DNA of 64,000 bases, from contig JACCIC010000015.1 in NCBI GenBank assembly GCA_018907035.1, positions 1,862,001-1,926,000 on the forward strand. The letters are read 5' to 3'. Both the position numbers and the translations under genes were made by a program. How positions within the stretch are numbered: the first letter of the stretch is position 1; every line of letters begins with the position of its first letter. The stretch is from Sycobia sp. Sy_11. Taxonomy: Eukaryota; Arthropoda; Insecta; Hymenoptera; Epichrysomallidae. The notes beneath the pieces were generated by a model. That model did no database searches and was not told the origin of the DNA. It was given only the letters and a program-made list of their open reading frames with translations. Below are positions 63,752 to 64,000 of the stretch, piece after piece.

Positions 63752-64000
63752 GGAAATATGAGAAGAGCGCGTGCGCGCGCGATCGCGCCTCGTCGTCGTA
63801 TGTGCTGCGCGCAAAAGCCAGTGGCCAACCTCCTCTGGCGCGCATCTGCGCGTCCTTCCTGCAGTTGTCCTCCGGGGTGCATCCGATTATCGGCATTGCT
63901 TTTCCTTCGCGGGGTAAGGGCCTCGGTCAAGGGTTATGTTCCCACAGATGCTGGGGGAAAAGGGCTGGGATCACGGGCGACGTCGACGAGGAAGAGCACG
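63750..64000. promoter_or_regulatory. GC-rich sequence at the window end
   Basis: CpG-rich, following a GA tract, and cut by the window edge. TTCCCACAG at about 63940-63948 is acceptor-like on the plus strand and is followed by about 50 bases open in all three frames. A neighbouring exon is possible but cannot be judged from what remains. Confidence 0.2.

Noticed and set aside
63412..63930. 172-codon minus-strand open frame
   Set aside because: It runs through GA/CT microsatellites and a poly-T/A patch, giving Ser-Leu repeats; the remainder shows no domain or codon bias.

Overview
The window looks like a piece of an insect nuclear genome, most likely a hymenopteran (wasp, ant or sawfly). It is AT-rich, very poor in long open frames, crowded with dinucleotide microsatellites (TA, GA/CT, CA), and broken by sharp GC- and CpG-rich islands. 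There is no sign of bacterial gene organisation. The organism call is an inference from base composition and repeat content, not from a recognised marker gene.

Almost all of it reads as intergenic or intronic sequence. The one gene I can argue for from the sequence lies near the right end on the minus strand (about 61.5 to 60.0 kb). Two short GC3-biased exons, joined by a GT-AG intron with matching phase, encode a 60-residue single-pass membrane micropeptide with an acidic N-terminus and no Lys, Arg or His. An in-frame, GC3-biased open frame of 53 codons lies directly upstream, separated by one TAG followed by C. It is either a leader ORF or an N-terminal extension reached by stop readthrough. 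A poly(A) signal lies about 280 bases beyond the stop.

Layout: 0-12.6 kb is AT-rich with microsatellites and one weak candidate terminal exon (2.6 kb). 12.6-12.9 kb is a small GC-richer patch. 19.2-19.6, 26.9-27.5, 29.6-30.2, 37.6-38.2, 53.0-54.2 and 63.7-64.0 kb are GC islands, two of them with a TATA-like TTTATATAT box. 32.5-33.0 kb (minus) holds an unusually long coding-like open frame of unknown family. 38-53 kb is AT-rich, with two weak open frames (43.6 and 45.5 kb). 58.1 kb has a strong short hairpin and 18.6 kb a nested inverted repeat. Two motifs shaped like the CTGANGA/hairpin/GAAAC signature of Penelope-type hammerhead sequences sit at 36.3 kb (+) and 62.2 kb (-).

Apart from the micropeptide gene, the candidate coding segments are low confidence and are given as such. 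No rRNA, CRISPR array, complete transposon or confident tRNA was seen.
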